Assembly (NCBI RefSeq): GCF_902712855.1
Contig: NZ_LR743507.1
Span: forward strand, 3,830,001-3,894,000
Origin: Variovorax paradoxus
GTDB lineage: Bacteria > Pseudomonadota > Gammaproteobacteria > Burkholderiales > Burkholderiaceae_C
Direction: 5' to 3'
DNA: 64,000 nucleotides
Shown: positions 33,620 to 41,754 of the stretch, piece by piece
How positions within the stretch are numbered: position 1 is the first letter of the stretch
Layout: each line of letters starts with the position of its first letter
The notes under the pieces: generated by a model
Told to the model about the DNA's origin: nothing
Seen by the model: only the letters and a program-made list of their open reading frames with translations
The model's database searches: none
Translations under genes and position numbers: made by a program

Positions 33620-35028
33620 AGCTCGGCTCCCTTCGAAGAGCGCGCGACGCGCACCTGATTGGTCGGGATGGGCGTCTCCGCCGGCCAGTTCGCGAAGCGC
33701 GTGTTCTCGCCCACATACATCAGGTCGATCAGCCCCGGCTCGCCGTCACGCAGCTTGGCCACCGACAGCTTGGCGTAGTACTTCCACTCGTCCGACAGCG
33801 TCGGGTTGGCCTTGTACGGGCGGTGCACGAACATCACGATGTCTGCGTCCTGCTCGACGGAGCCCGAGTCGCGCAGGTCGGCCAGGATCGGCATCTGGTC
33901 GACGCGCTGCTCGACGGCGCGGTTCAGCTGGCACAGGAGGAAGATCGGGCAGCCGAGTTCCTTGGCGAGCGACTTCAGGCCCTTCGTGATCTCCTCGATC
34001 TGGTAGACCCGCGGCATCTTCGGATCGATGCCGGCCATCAGGCCGAGGTAGTCGACGATCAGGCATGCCAGCTTGCCGTGTCGCCGGCGCAGGCTGCGCG
34101 CGCTGGCGCGCACCTGGTTGATGTTCAGGCCACTGCGATCATTGACCAGGAAGTTCACGCTGCGCAGCCGATCGGTCGCCGCGGTGATCGCGGGCCAGTC
34201 GTAGTCCTTCAGGCGCTCACCGCGCTTGATTCTGCTCAGGTGGATGCGCGATTGCAGCGCCATGGCGCGGCTCGTCACCTGCGCCTTCGGCATCTCCATC
34301 GAGAACATGCCGACGGCCTTGCCACTCTCCATGGCCATGTGCAGGCCCATCGACAACGCCAGGGCCGACTTGCCCATGCCGGGACGCGCACCGATGACGA
34401 TGAGCTCGCCGTCGCGCGGGCCGCCGTCGAGACGCGCGTCCAGGTCGATCAGCCCTGTGGCCGTGAAGTCGTCGACGGCTGTGCCCTCGGCCTGGGCGTT
34501 GATGCGATCCAGCAGCTGCACGACGCCGGTCTCCATCGTCTGCCACTCGTCGGTCTTGCCCTCGTCGAACAGGCTCGTGACGAGTGCGCTGGCCTGCTCG
34601 AGCGTTTCCTCGAACCCAACGCCACGCTGGCACGCCAGCCCGTGGATTTCGCTGCTGGCGGCCATCAGCTTCCGGCGCAGCGCGAAGTCGCGCACGATCA
34701 GCGCGTACTGGCGCACGCTGGCGGCGCTCGGCACGTACTGCGCCAGCTCGTTCAGCGTGAGCAGTCCGACCAGATCGTCCTTCCGGATCCGCTTCATCTG
34801 GTCGAAGACCGTGAACACGTCCGCCTGGCTGCCGGCATTGATCAGCGCGCCTATGGCGCCGTAGATCAGCCGGTGCTCCTGCCGGAAGAAGTCGCTGTCG
34901 GCCAGCACGTCACCCACGCGGTCCCACAGCCCGTTGTCCAGCAGCAGCGCGCCCAGCAGCGACGCCTCGCTCTCTGCGCTCCACAGCGCCACCGGCGCCA
35001 GGAGGGATTCATCGACTCGGTCGTTCAT
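33616..35028 (-). CDS. dnaB: Replicative DNA helicase, DnaB type
   Basis: 470 residues starting MNDRVDESLLAPVALW at 35028; longer upstream codons lie inside the initiator gene. The N-terminal domain has SEASLLGALLLDNGLWD, and the RecA-like domain has Walker A GARPGMGKSALALSMGL (near residue 190) and SMEMPKAQ. The Walker B and later motifs CLIVDYLGLMAG and FLLCQLNRAVEQR follow. It unwinds DNA at the fork and couples to the host primase. It overlaps the O-like gene by four bases, so the two are likely made as a pair. Confidence 0.9.
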   Translation of the reverse strand: MNDRVDESLLAPVALWSAESEASLLGALLLDNGLWDRVGDVLADSDFFRQEHRLIYGAIGALINAGSQADVFTVFDQMKRIRKDDLVGLLTLNELAQYVPSAASVRQYALIVRDFALRRKLMAASSEIHGLACQRGVGFEETLEQASALVTSLFDEGKTDEWQTMETGVVQLLDRINAQAEGTAVDDFTATGLIDLDARLDGGPRDGELIVIGARPGMGKSALALSMGLHMAMESGKAVGMFSMEMPKAQVTSRAMALQSRIHLSRIKRGERLKDYDWPAITAATDRLRSVNFLVNDRSGLNINQVRASARSLRRRHGKLACLIVDYLGLMAGIDPKMPRVYQIEEITKGLKSLAKELGCPIFLLCQLNRAVEQRVDQMPILADLRDSGSVEQDADIVMFVHRPYKANPTLSDEWKYYAKLSVAKLRDGEPGLIDLMYVGENTRFANWPAETPIPTNQVRVARSSKGAEL

Positions 35029-35909
35029 GCGGTTTCCTTGTTCGTGTAGTTGCCCTGCACCACCTTCGTGAAGTTCTCTTTGCCCATCAGCCAGGTCAGG
35101 TCGCAGCCGCGCCATGCGCCGTTGCGGCCGGTCAGGAAGTCGGATGCGCCGACGGCTTCGAAGAAGCGGCGGAACCACTCGACGCCGTCCTCGGTCGTCG
35201 TCGCGTACCGTTGCCCGTTCGTGCTGCGCTTCGCCGTCAGCAGCCACTTCCAGCGCTGGCGCATTGCCTCCGCGCCCTTGCCGTCGGCCCACATCTCGCG
35301 GCGCGGTTGCGGCAGCTCGGGCACCAGCTCGGCAAAGAGGTCGAGCAGTCGGGCGTGTGGGCATGCCGGCGGCTCGGCCGGCGACGAGGAAGCGTTAGCT
35401 TCCGGAAATAGATCTGAAGGAGAGGAAGAAGACGAAGAAGAAGGGGGGGGTTCTTGGGAACCCTGGAGGGGGGTTTCGTAACCCCCCTTCACCTGCTTCG
35501 GCCTACCCCCCTTGGAACCCGCCTCGGCACCCTTGATGCCATGCTCGGCACCCTCCTTGCCGCCCGCGGCGCGGCGGTTGCGCAGGTCTTCGTCGCGCAC
35601 CATGCGGCGGCTGAAGATCGTTCCGTTCTCCGCCCGCGACAGCACGCCGTTGTCTTCCAGCTCGGCGATCAGCTTGCGGCACAGGGCCGGGCCGATCTTG
35701 CAGAGGTTGCCCAGCTGCGTGGGCTCCATGGGCTTGCCGTTGGGCATGGTGAGGTGCCCGTACGGCTCGCCCTGGTGCATCAGGCAGTTCATCTCGTGCC
35801 AGAGCCCGCGCGCCGGCAGCGAGCAGCTCTGCAAGGCCACGTCCTTGAACCAGTCGCCCCAGTAGTACTGGGACGCTGGCCGCTTGGTCTTTTCTGCGGA
35901 GTCGGTCAC
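35025..35909 (-). CDS. O-like replication initiator
   Basis: 294 residues. The N-terminal 100 residues form a winged-helix region (WFKDVALQSCSLPARGLWHE, CKIGPALCRKLIAELEDNG) like phage O/replication proteins. A Ser/Pro-rich low-complexity linker (near 145-180) follows, then a helicase-loading region with EMWADGKGAEAMRQRWKWLL. In lambda-type phages the origin lies inside such a gene, and here the linker DNA holds two hairpins. The product should bind the origin and load DnaB. Confidence 0.75.
   Translation of the reverse strand: MTDSAEKTKRPASQYYWGDWFKDVALQSCSLPARGLWHEMNCLMHQGEPYGHLTMPNGKPMEPTQLGNLCKIGPALCRKLIAELEDNGVLSRAENGTIFSRRMVRDEDLRNRRAAGGKEGAEHGIKGAEAGSKGGRPKQVKGGYETPLQGSQEPPPSSSSSSSPSDLFPEANASSSPAEPPACPHARLLDLFAELVPELPQPRREMWADGKGAEAMRQRWKWLLTAKRSTNGQRYATTTEDGVEWFRRFFEAVGASDFLTGRNGAWRGCDLTWLMGKENFTKVVQGNYTNKETA
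35448..35487. repeat. Two adjacent hairpins in O-like gene, candidate origin
   Basis: GGGTTC-TTGG-GAACCC (35448-35463) is followed by GGGGGGTT-TCGT-AACCCCCC (35468-35487). A purine-only tract lies just left of the pair (from about 35417). The arrangement fits a lambda-like origin region, but no clear iterons or AT-rich part are present. Confidence 0.45.
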
Positions 35910-36157
35910 GCGCTCACCGCCCTCCGCGCATCCGCCTGGATGGCTGCGATGTCGCCCGCTGCCGAGAAGTAGCTGGCGCCCTCCTCTTCCTCGAGCTGCA
36001 GCGCGGCCTCGCGGGCGGAGATCAGCGCTTCCATCTCGCGGCGGTGCCGGTCGGCCTCCTCGCGGTCGCCCAGATCCATGGCGATCTCGATGGCCAAGCC
36101 CTCGGCCAGGATGCGATGCTCGCGCTGGCGGGCGATCTTGATCTGGATGGGCGTCAT
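35906..36157 (-). CDS. Small charged helical protein
   Basis: 83 residues (TPIQIKIARQREHRILAEGL ...), mainly one long charged helix with EEEEG. It overlaps the upstream and downstream genes by four bases each. Function unknown. Confidence 0.5.
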   Translation of the reverse strand: MTPIQIKIARQREHRILAEGLAIEIAMDLGDREEADRHRREMEALISAREAALQLEEEEGASYFSAAGDIAAIQADARRAVSA

Positions 36158-38682
36158 GCGGCCTCCGCTTCGGTCTCGGCCGCCTCGAAGTCGAACAGGC
36201 TGGGCATGCTCGCCTCGCGCTCGGCGGCGCGCAGGTAGTGCACCTGGTCGAGGAAGTACGCTGGGTTCAGCTCCGAACCGGCGCCGCGGCGGCCGGCCTT
36301 GATCGCGCGCACAGGGACGGTGCCGAGCCCGCAGAACGGGTCGTAGATCACGTCGCCCTTGTTGCTGTACCGCTCGATCAGCCGGTCGACGATGTCGAAC
36401 TGCAGCGGGCAGACGTGCTTCTCGACGGCGCGATTGGACTGCTCGCCGTTCAGCGTCAGCATGCGCACCACGTCGTGCCAGACCTCGCCGTGGTGGCTGC
36501 CCGGCGCCAGGCTCATGAAGGTGCTCGGCAGCGCCTGGCGCTCCAGCAGCTCCTCGCCGATGCGAACATGGAAGTCGAAGTCGTAGACGTTGGCCAGGCT
36601 GTGCTCGGTGAAGAGCTTCGCGAGCTTGCTGGGCCCGTAGCTGGCCATCTCCTCCGCGGACAGCATGCGGTTGCCGCTGCTGCGCCAGAAGGCGTGCGCG
36701 TCGACCTGCCAGCGTGCGAGGCTGTAGTCGCCCTTCGACTTCGCCACCGGCACGTCGGCGTAGCCGCGCGAGCGGTCCGACTGCGGCTTGTGGAACAGCA
36801 GGATGTACTCCGGGGAGCCCACACCCATCTTCGTGCCGTCCTTGCACATCTCGGTGTAGCCGAGGCGGTACGTCTGGTTGTTCTCCCGCACCACGTCGGT
36901 GACCACCGTGATCATCCCCATGTAGTCGAAGCCGTGCTTCACGCCGTGGAACAGCGCCTCGGCATGGAACGGGCTGACGGTGGGGATGCCGGCGCCGGTG
37001 ACGTTGCCGAAGTTGATCCGGTCCTTGACGTGGCAGCAGTAGATGCGGCCGGGCTTCAGGATGCGCAGCAGCTCCGGCGTCAGGTAGTCCATCTGCGCCC
37101 AGAAGTGCGCGTTGTCCTGGGTGTGGCCGAAGTCGTTGTAGCTCGGCGTGTACTCGTAGTGGTTGGCGAACGGGATGCTGGTGATGATCTGGTCGACGGA
37201 GTTGTCGGCCTGCAGCCGCGCCTCCTCGACGCAGTCGTTTTGCGCCACCGTGAACAGGTCGCCGCGCACCTCGACGCGCTTCACGCCGATCGTGCGCGCC
37301 AGCGCGTCCTGCATGGCGAGCTGGCTCAGCCCGAACTTGCGGATGATGTCGGTCATCTTCTGGCCCATTTCCTCGTGCTGTGCCCACTTCGCCTGCAGGG
37401 TGCGCAGCACCTCCCGCTCGGCCTCGGTGTGCACGATGTCGATGCGCACCCGATGGGCTTGGCCGAAGCGGTGAACCCGGTGGATGCTCTGGATGAAGTC
37501 GTTGAACTTGAAGCCGATGCCCGCGAAGACCTCGCGGTGGCAGTGGCGCTGGAAGTTGCAGCCGCTGCCGGCGATCACGGGCTTCGTGGACAGCACGCGG
37601 TGCGCGCCGTTGCCGAAGGCGACGATGCGGTCCTCGCGCTCGTCGAGGTCCTGGGTGCCCCAGACGCTGACGGCCTCGGGTATCGCCTGCTGGATCGCGT
37701 GGCGCTCGTCCTCGAGGTCGTGCCAGACGATGAAGTGGTCAGCAGGATCCGCGGCGACCAGCTCCTGCACCTTCGCCACCCGCGCCGGCATGCTGCCGCG
37801 CTTCTCGCTGGCCGCTGCCGACAGGCCCATGGCCACGTCCGGAATCAACAGGCCTTGACCATTCTTCTCGGTGCCGGCCGCCGCGTAGTCGCTCGGCACC
37901 TCGTGGTACCGGACATCAAGCTCTGGCAGTGCGTAGCCGTCGTCCGAATGGCCGAGGTCGCTCGGGCGCTGGATGAACACCGCCCAGCTGGCCACCCAGA
38001 GCCAGAACTCCTCTTCCTTGTGCGGATAGAGGGTGAGGTTTCCCGCCTTCTCGCTGTCGCGCTGGAAGAAGCGCGTGAGCGCCTGGCCGGTGTCCATCAC
38101 GCCGAGGTAGCCTGCGTAGTGGATCAGCTCCTTGAAGCGGTTCGGGCTCGGCGTGGCCGTGGCCACAAACTTGAACTCGACCGGCGCGAAGGCGGGCAGG
38201 AACTCCTGGTAGGTCTTGCTGCCGTAGCTGCGCAGCACGCTGGCTTCGTCGAGGCTCGTAGCGCCGAAGCGCGGCACCGTGATGTTGCCCTCGCGCACGG
38301 CCTCGTAGTTGGTCAGGTACAGAGTGGCCGGATCGTCGATCTCGCTGTCGCGGCGCACGAAGCGCATGTCGATCGCGTGCGCGCCGTGGAAACGCGCGTC
38401 GATCTCGGCGCGGAACTCCTGCCGCACGCCCAGCGGCGCTACCTGCAGGCGCAGCAGCTCGGGCCGCGCGATGCCGATCTGCCGGAAGATTTCCAGCTGC
38501 GTGGCCGTCTTGTGGAGCCCGAAGCTGGCGAAGATGGCCCGCTGCCCGCCCTGCACTGCCCAGCGCACGATGTCGCGGGTGTGCGGCTTCAGCGCGGGGT
38601 TGATCTGCTCGAGCGGAACATCGAAGCCCTTGAACTGGGCCATGCGAATCTTGGCCCGGAGGAAGTCGGCGTAGTCCATCAC
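36154..38682 (-). CDS. SNF2-like helicase fused to N6/N4 DNA methyltransferase
   Basis: 842 residues with two parts. Residues 1-420 are a superfamily 2 helicase: FASFGLHKTA (51-60) in place of a normal GKT loop, DEAS (145-148), SAT-like ATATPSP (174-180) and the SNF2 C-terminal motif HRVHRFGQAHR. Residues 470-842 are a beta-class methyltransferase: motif IV TSIPF (501-505, replacing SPPY/DPPY) comes before motif I DPFCGLGTVPVRAIKAG (from 781) with GSELNPAY. The order IV then I is expected for that class. The helicase Walker A and motif IV are both non-standard, so activity of each part needs testing. It is expressed early and may modify phage DNA against restriction. Confidence 0.82.
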   Translation of the reverse strand: MMDYADFLRAKIRMAQFKGFDVPLEQINPALKPHTRDIVRWAVQGGQRAIFASFGLHKTATQLEIFRQIGIARPELLRLQVAPLGVRQEFRAEIDARFHGAHAIDMRFVRRDSEIDDPATLYLTNYEAVREGNITVPRFGATSLDEASVLRSYGSKTYQEFLPAFAPVEFKFVATATPSPNRFKELIHYAGYLGVMDTGQALTRFFQRDSEKAGNLTLYPHKEEEFWLWVASWAVFIQRPSDLGHSDDGYALPELDVRYHEVPSDYAAAGTEKNGQGLLIPDVAMGLSAAASEKRGSMPARVAKVQELVAADPADHFIVWHDLEDERHAIQQAIPEAVSVWGTQDLDEREDRIVAFGNGAHRVLSTKPVIAGSGCNFQRHCHREVFAGIGFKFNDFIQSIHRVHRFGQAHRVRIDIVHTEAEREVLRTLQAKWAQHEEMGQKMTDIIRKFGLSQLAMQDALARTIGVKRVEVRGDLFTVAQNDCVEEARLQADNSVDQIITSIPFANHYEYTPSYNDFGHTQDNAHFWAQMDYLTPELLRILKPGRIYCCHVKDRINFGNVTGAGIPTVSPFHAEALFHGVKHGFDYMGMITVVTDVVRENNQTYRLGYTEMCKDGTKMGVGSPEYILLFHKPQSDRSRGYADVPVAKSKGDYSLARWQVDAHAFWRSSGNRMLSAEEMASYGPSKLAKLFTEHSLANVYDFDFHVRIGEELLERQALPSTFMSLAPGSHHGEVWHDVVRMLTLNGEQSNRAVEKHVCPLQFDIVDRLIERYSNKGDVIYDPFCGLGTVPVRAIKAGRRGAGSELNPAYFLDQVHYLRAAEREASMPSLFDFEAAETEAEAA

Positions 38683-38921
38683 GACCTCGCCTTCCGCGCT
38701 TGCGCAGCGATGCGCGTGTCAGCCTTCTTGCTGATGCCGTGCATGGTCGACAGGTCCTTGCCCGTTTTGCGCGCACGGTCCACGTTGGCGGTGCTGGTGC
38801 GCCGCGCATTCGCCGAGCGCTGCAGCGGCTTCCAGTTGATCGGCCTGCCGGTGAAGCCCAGGGTGAAGCCGTTGTTCGTCGAGCGCACGATGCGCGTGCC
38901 GGGCCAGTAGATGCTCGTCAT
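38679..38921 (-). CDS. Small basic hypothetical protein
   Basis: 80 residues rich in Arg and Lys (LGFTGRPINWKPLQRSANAR ...). It overlaps the next gene by four bases. It might bind nucleic acid, but no motif is visible. Confidence 0.5.
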   Translation of the reverse strand: MTSIYWPGTRIVRSTNNGFTLGFTGRPINWKPLQRSANARRTSTANVDRARKTGKDLSTMHGISKKADTRIAAQARKARS

Positions 38922-38940
38922 GCTCGTGCGCTCCCCCTTA

Positions 38941-39369
38941 TCAGGCCAGCCGACCGCCGCGGCGCTCGTGCTCCGCGATCAGCGCGCGCGCCGCGGCCAG
39001 CTCGGCCGACAGCGCATGGCGCACGGTGATGTCGCAGCCCATCTGGTCCGCGATCCACTGCAGTGGCGACAGGCTGCCCGTCACCTGCATGAACGCGACG
39101 AGACGCTTCGCCCACTGCTGTCCGACGGACCGCATGAACTTGCTCATGTAACCGTGGCTGATGTGGATCTTGTCGGCGATGTCCCAGTCCTCCATGCCGC
39201 TGTGCTTCGCCGCGTCGAGCAGCGCCTGGCTGAAGGTCAAGCGGTGCACCACCGCCCTTTCCATCGGGCTGGGCCTGGGCACCTCGCCGATCAGCGGAAG
39301 GCTGGCTTGCCAGCGCTTTCCAGTGGTTTCTTGTGGTTTCCATTCGGTTGGGTGAAGACTGCGATCCAT
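38941..39369 (-). CDS. CII-like helix-turn-helix regulator
   Basis: 142 residues from MDRSLHPTEW at 39369; a start 18 bases earlier is also possible. The centre, LLDAAKHSGMEDWDIADKIH followed by HGYMSKFMRSVGQQWAKRL, looks like a helix-turn-helix, and the C-terminal part is helical. As second or third gene after cro in the leftward early operon it occupies the cII place. Direct evidence for CII function is lacking. Confidence 0.55.
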   Translation of the reverse strand: MDRSLHPTEWKPQETTGKRWQASLPLIGEVPRPSPMERAVVHRLTFSQALLDAAKHSGMEDWDIADKIHISHGYMSKFMRSVGQQWAKRLVAFMQVTGSLSPLQWIADQMGCDITVRHALSAELAAARALIAEHERRGGRLA

Positions 39370-39520
39370 GGTGAAAACGACTCCCATCGCTTTGGTTGAA
39401 GAAAAGGTCTTGTTGGGCCGTCCTGTCTGCGCAGCCCCCTCGCGGGGGAGTCGGCCGGTTGAGGGCCTTGCAGGAGGGCGGCCCAAAAAGGCCTCTGGGG
39501 AATGGACTCACATCGGTGAC

Positions 39521-39730
39521 CTAGCCCTCGACCTGCTGCTTGTCCTGGCGGTCGAGCGACTCCTGCCACTCGCGGTCGCCTGCCACGATCAGCAGCACGC
39601 CGAGCAGTACTCCGAAGAGCGCGCACGCGGCAGCGCCATAGCGGCCGGCCGCGAAGGTCATGAAGGTGAGATGCAGGCCGACCAGCACGACGGCCGCGCC
39701 GATGCAGATCTCGACGAAGGCGGCACGCAT
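39521..39730 (-). CDS. Small two-helix membrane protein
   Basis: 69 residues with two hydrophobic segments (ICIGAAVVLVGLHLTFM, ACALFGVLLGVLLIVA) and a charged tail. It is in the early operon directly after cro. Function unknown. Confidence 0.55.
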   Translation of the reverse strand: MRAAFVEICIGAAVVLVGLHLTFMTFAAGRYGAAACALFGVLLGVLLIVAGDREWQESLDRQDKQQVEG

Positions 39731-39733
39731 GGC

Positions 39734-39991
39734 TCAGGCACCTGCCCGAGCGAGTTCGGAAGCCGGCCCGCAGAGCTCGGGCCAGATCTCGCGCCAGTCC
39801 GGGCGCTGTTCTTGACGCGGCACTGCGCCGCGGGACTCGCGCTCGATCTTCACGCAGAGCTTTTCGCTCGGGACGCGGGCGTCTTGCTCAGCTGCGAGCT
39901 GCGACAGGTAAACCGGGCTGATGCCGATTCGCCCTGCAAACTCGGCGACACCGCCGCGGGGAAGGCTGTCCAGATATGCTCGTAGCTTCAT
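39734..39991 (-). CDS. Cro-like repressor (YdaS family type)
   Basis: 85 residues starting MKLRAYLDSLPRGGVAEFAG. GRIGISPVYLSQLAAEQDAR is a helix-turn-helix as in YdaS/Cro-type proteins. It faces the CI-type gene across a short region with operator-like repeats. It should repress the lysogenic promoter and then its own. The nearest promoter starts at about 40018. Confidence 0.75.
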   Translation of the reverse strand: MKLRAYLDSLPRGGVAEFAGRIGISPVYLSQLAAEQDARVPSEKLCVKIERESRGAVPRQEQRPDWREIWPELCGPASELARAGA

Positions 39992-39998
39992 TGGGTGG

Positions 39999-40013
39999 TA
40001 TGCATAATGCGCA
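39999..40013. promoter_or_regulatory. Operator candidate TATGC-N5-GCGCA
   Basis: An imperfect copy of the TATGC-N5-GCATA dyad, overlapping a -10-like CATAAT for rightward transcription of the repressor gene. Confidence 0.55.
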
Positions 40014-40024
40014 ACATGAGGCGG

Positions 40025-40053
40025 AGCATAGTGCATACCGGAAGCTTATGCAA
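40025..40053 (-). promoter_or_regulatory. Promoter of cro operon (PR-like)
   Basis: On the minus strand TTGCAT, 17 bases, TATGCT. It directs transcription toward cro and its -35 box overlaps the perfect operator at 40047-40061. Confidence 0.55.
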
Positions 40054-40061
40054 CACGCATA
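40047..40061. promoter_or_regulatory. Operator candidate TATGC-N5-GCATA
   Basis: TATGC AACAC GCATA is a perfect five-base dyad in the repressor-cro interval. The same dyad is found at 41692-41706. Confidence 0.6.
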
Positions 40062-40071
40062 CGCTCCGCGC

Positions 40072-40767
40072 ATGGAAAAAAGTGAGAGCCCAGAAAGCCC
40101 GCGTCGCATCCGACGTCGGGAGCGCCTCAAGCAACTACTTGCCGACGAAGGTGGAGCGGCGGCGGTGGCGCGAATCGTGGATACGCCGCGTTCGCACCTC
40201 AGCGCGATTACCGCAGGCAGTCGCGGTCTTGGCGACGCACTGGCAGCCAAGCTGGAAATGGCCTTCAACAAGCCCGCCGGCTGGTTCGACACTCCGGTGT
40301 CTTCCGCCACCGAACCAGAGCTCGTGGACCTCGATGCCCATCCAGATCTCACCTCAATTCGCAAGGTGACCCTCAGGCTGCAGGCAGGCGTCAACGGGTT
40401 TGCAGTCGAGCCGCTCGACGAGATCGATGGGCCGCCGATCTTCTTCCGCAACGACTGGATGCAGCAACGCGGCTTCAAGCCCTATCACCTGATTTCGATC
40501 AAGGTGCGCGGCCAGTCGATGGAAGACAAGCTGTTCGAGGGCGACATGGTCGTCATCAACACAGCGGACACGGAGCCTCGCGACGGGGACGTCTTTGCCG
40601 TCAACTATGAGGGCGAGGCTGTGATCAAGCGCATGAAGCGCGAGCGCGGCTCCTGGTGGCTCTCCTCTGACAACGTCGACAAGGCGCGCTATCCAGACAA
40701 GGAGTGCACCGGCAACGCCTGCATCATTGTCGGGCGCGTGATCCACAAGCAGAGCGAGCGAATCTAG
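40072..40767 (+). CDS. cI: CI-type phage repressor with S24 peptidase domain
   Basis: 231 residues if translation starts at MEKSESPE (40072). An earlier Met at 40048 is possible, but neither has a clear ribosome site. The N-terminal part (about 10-65) has a helix-turn-helix region (AAAVARIVDTPRSHLSAI). The C-terminal part is an S24 peptidase: catalytic Ser149 in GQSMEDKLF and Lys186 in EAVIKRM. The Ala-Gly of LQAGVNGF near residue 105 is the likely self-cleavage site. RecA-triggered cleavage would induce the prophage. It is divergent from cro. Confidence 0.88.
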   Translation: MEKSESPESPRRIRRRERLKQLLADEGGAAAVARIVDTPRSHLSAITAGSRGLGDALAAKLEMAFNKPAGWFDTPVSSATEPELVDLDAHPDLTSIRKVTLRLQAGVNGFAVEPLDEIDGPPIFFRNDWMQQRGFKPYHLISIKVRGQSMEDKLFEGDMVVINTADTEPRDGDVFAVNYEGEAVIKRMKRERGSWWLSSDNVDKARYPDKECTGNACIIVGRVIHKQSERI

Positions 40768-40792
40768 CCGCGCCGCGGCACAGGAGCGATGT

Positions 40793-41230
40793 ATGCGGAC
40801 CTTCGTTTTTCTTGCTTCGGTTCTCTTGGCCGGCTGCGTTTCTGTCATCGACGCTCAGAACAGCGTTGCGTCCGAGTTCACGTCACCCCTCTCTTCGGAA
40901 GCGGCATTCCGGAATGTCGTGCACTCAATGAACGAGTGCTATCCCCAGGGATTCACCATCGCCAGCAACTACTTCCCAGAGGCGAAAGAAGGTGAGATCA
41001 CCCTGTTCGCAGTCAGCGAGGTGGCTCGATTCGACTACGTGAAAGTCACGACCAAGGCGCACAGCAACGGGACCTTCGTCACACTGAAGCGCCATTCACG
41101 CTATCGCGGCTTCGAGGCGGCCATGCCGGGATGGCTTGCCGGCACCGCCACCAGTTGCCCCTATGGCACGCGCTCCGAGCCGAGGCCGCCCGGTTCGGAG
41201 CTCAACCAGAACCACATGCCATCGAGGTAG
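40793..41230 (+). CDS. Putative lipoprotein expressed with the repressor
   Basis: 145 residues. MRTFVFLASVLLAGC is a signal sequence with lipobox LLAGC, so the protein is likely anchored in a cell-envelope membrane. The mature part has FRNVVHSMNECYPQGFTIAS and a C-terminal region rich in Pro. It follows cI by 25 bases on the same strand, so should be made in the lysogen. Genes in this spot often block superinfection or change the cell surface. That role is inference. Confidence 0.65.
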   Translation: MRTFVFLASVLLAGCVSVIDAQNSVASEFTSPLSSEAAFRNVVHSMNECYPQGFTIASNYFPEAKEGEITLFAVSEVARFDYVKVTTKAHSNGTFVTLKRHSRYRGFEAAMPGWLAGTATSCPYGTRSEPRPPGSELNQNHMPSR

Positions 41231-41313
41231 CCCGCGGCGGACAGCCTCAAGGCTGTAAACGCGATATACAGCCGAAGCCTTGTACTCCACCACACAGACC
41301 ACCTGGAGCCCAC

Positions 41314-41583
41314 ATGATTGCGTTCTTCTTCTCCCTCACCGCGTTGGGCGCCGTCGCTGGCGGTGCGTTGCTGGCCTTCACGATTTTCGGATCGCAAAGC
41401 GCTCCGCAGCAAGCTGCAGGGGCGGCCATGGCGCTCGGCCTCGCCGTGATCCCCTACATCTTCAGCCGGTGTATCCAGATCGCAATCAGTGAGGGCAATC
41501 GCCGCGATGAGAACCAGCGCCTTCTCGACCGTCTCGACGCTCTGACCAAGGCCGTTTCGGCCTCAGGCAGACCTGAGAACTAG
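41314..41583 (+). CDS. Small two-helix membrane protein in repressor operon
   Basis: 89 residues from ATG 41314 after a GGAG site. Two hydrophobic segments (FFFSLTALGAVAGGALLAF, AAGAAMALGLAVIPYIFSRC) are followed by a charged coiled end. It is last in the cI transcript and ends before a strong terminator. Together with the lipoprotein it may alter entry of other phages. Function unknown. Confidence 0.6.
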   Translation: MIAFFFSLTALGAVAGGALLAFTIFGSQSAPQQAAGAAMALGLAVIPYIFSRCIQIAISEGNRRDENQRLLDRLDALTKAVSASGRPEN

Positions 41584-41603
41584 GAAAGCTCCCCTTCAAC
41601 ACC

Positions 41604-41627
41604 AGCCCGCCACGTGCGGGCTTTTTT
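41604..41627 (+). terminator. Intrinsic terminator of repressor transcript
   Basis: AGCCCGC, loop CACGT, GCGGGCT followed by six T residues, 21 bases after the membrane protein stop. Confidence 0.85.
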
Positions 41628-41679
41628 GTTGCCGCCGCACTCTGCGCAACTTTTTTTCGCGTTGCCGTATGCATACTGC

Positions 41680-41708
41680 TTGCGCCTGAGTTATGCGTAA
41701 TGCATACT
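41680..41708 (+). promoter_or_regulatory. Promoter of rightward early operon (PL-like)
   Basis: TTGCGC, 17 bases, CATACT on the plus strand. The perfect operator dyad at 41692-41706 lies between and over the -10, so binding there should block it. A palindrome GTATGCATAC lies just before, at 41667-41676. Confidence 0.6.
41692..41706. promoter_or_regulatory. Operator candidate TATGC-N5-GCATA in rightward promoter
   Basis: TATGC GTAAT GCATA, the same dyad as at the repressor-cro interval, inside the rightward promoter spacer. Confidence 0.65.
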
Positions 41709-41754
41709 CCACTCGCACCGATGCACTTCCGCATTGGTCTTGAGGAGATCGGCA

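Noticed and set aside
36238..38910. An 890-codon open frame on the plus strand
   Set aside because: It is antisense to the helicase-methyltransferase, has no recognisable domain, and its composition (many Val, Leu, Arg, Gly) is that of a mirror frame in GC-rich DNA.
39437..39451. Terminator after the cro region
   Set aside because: CCCCC-TCGCG-type stem is present but there is no T run on either strand.
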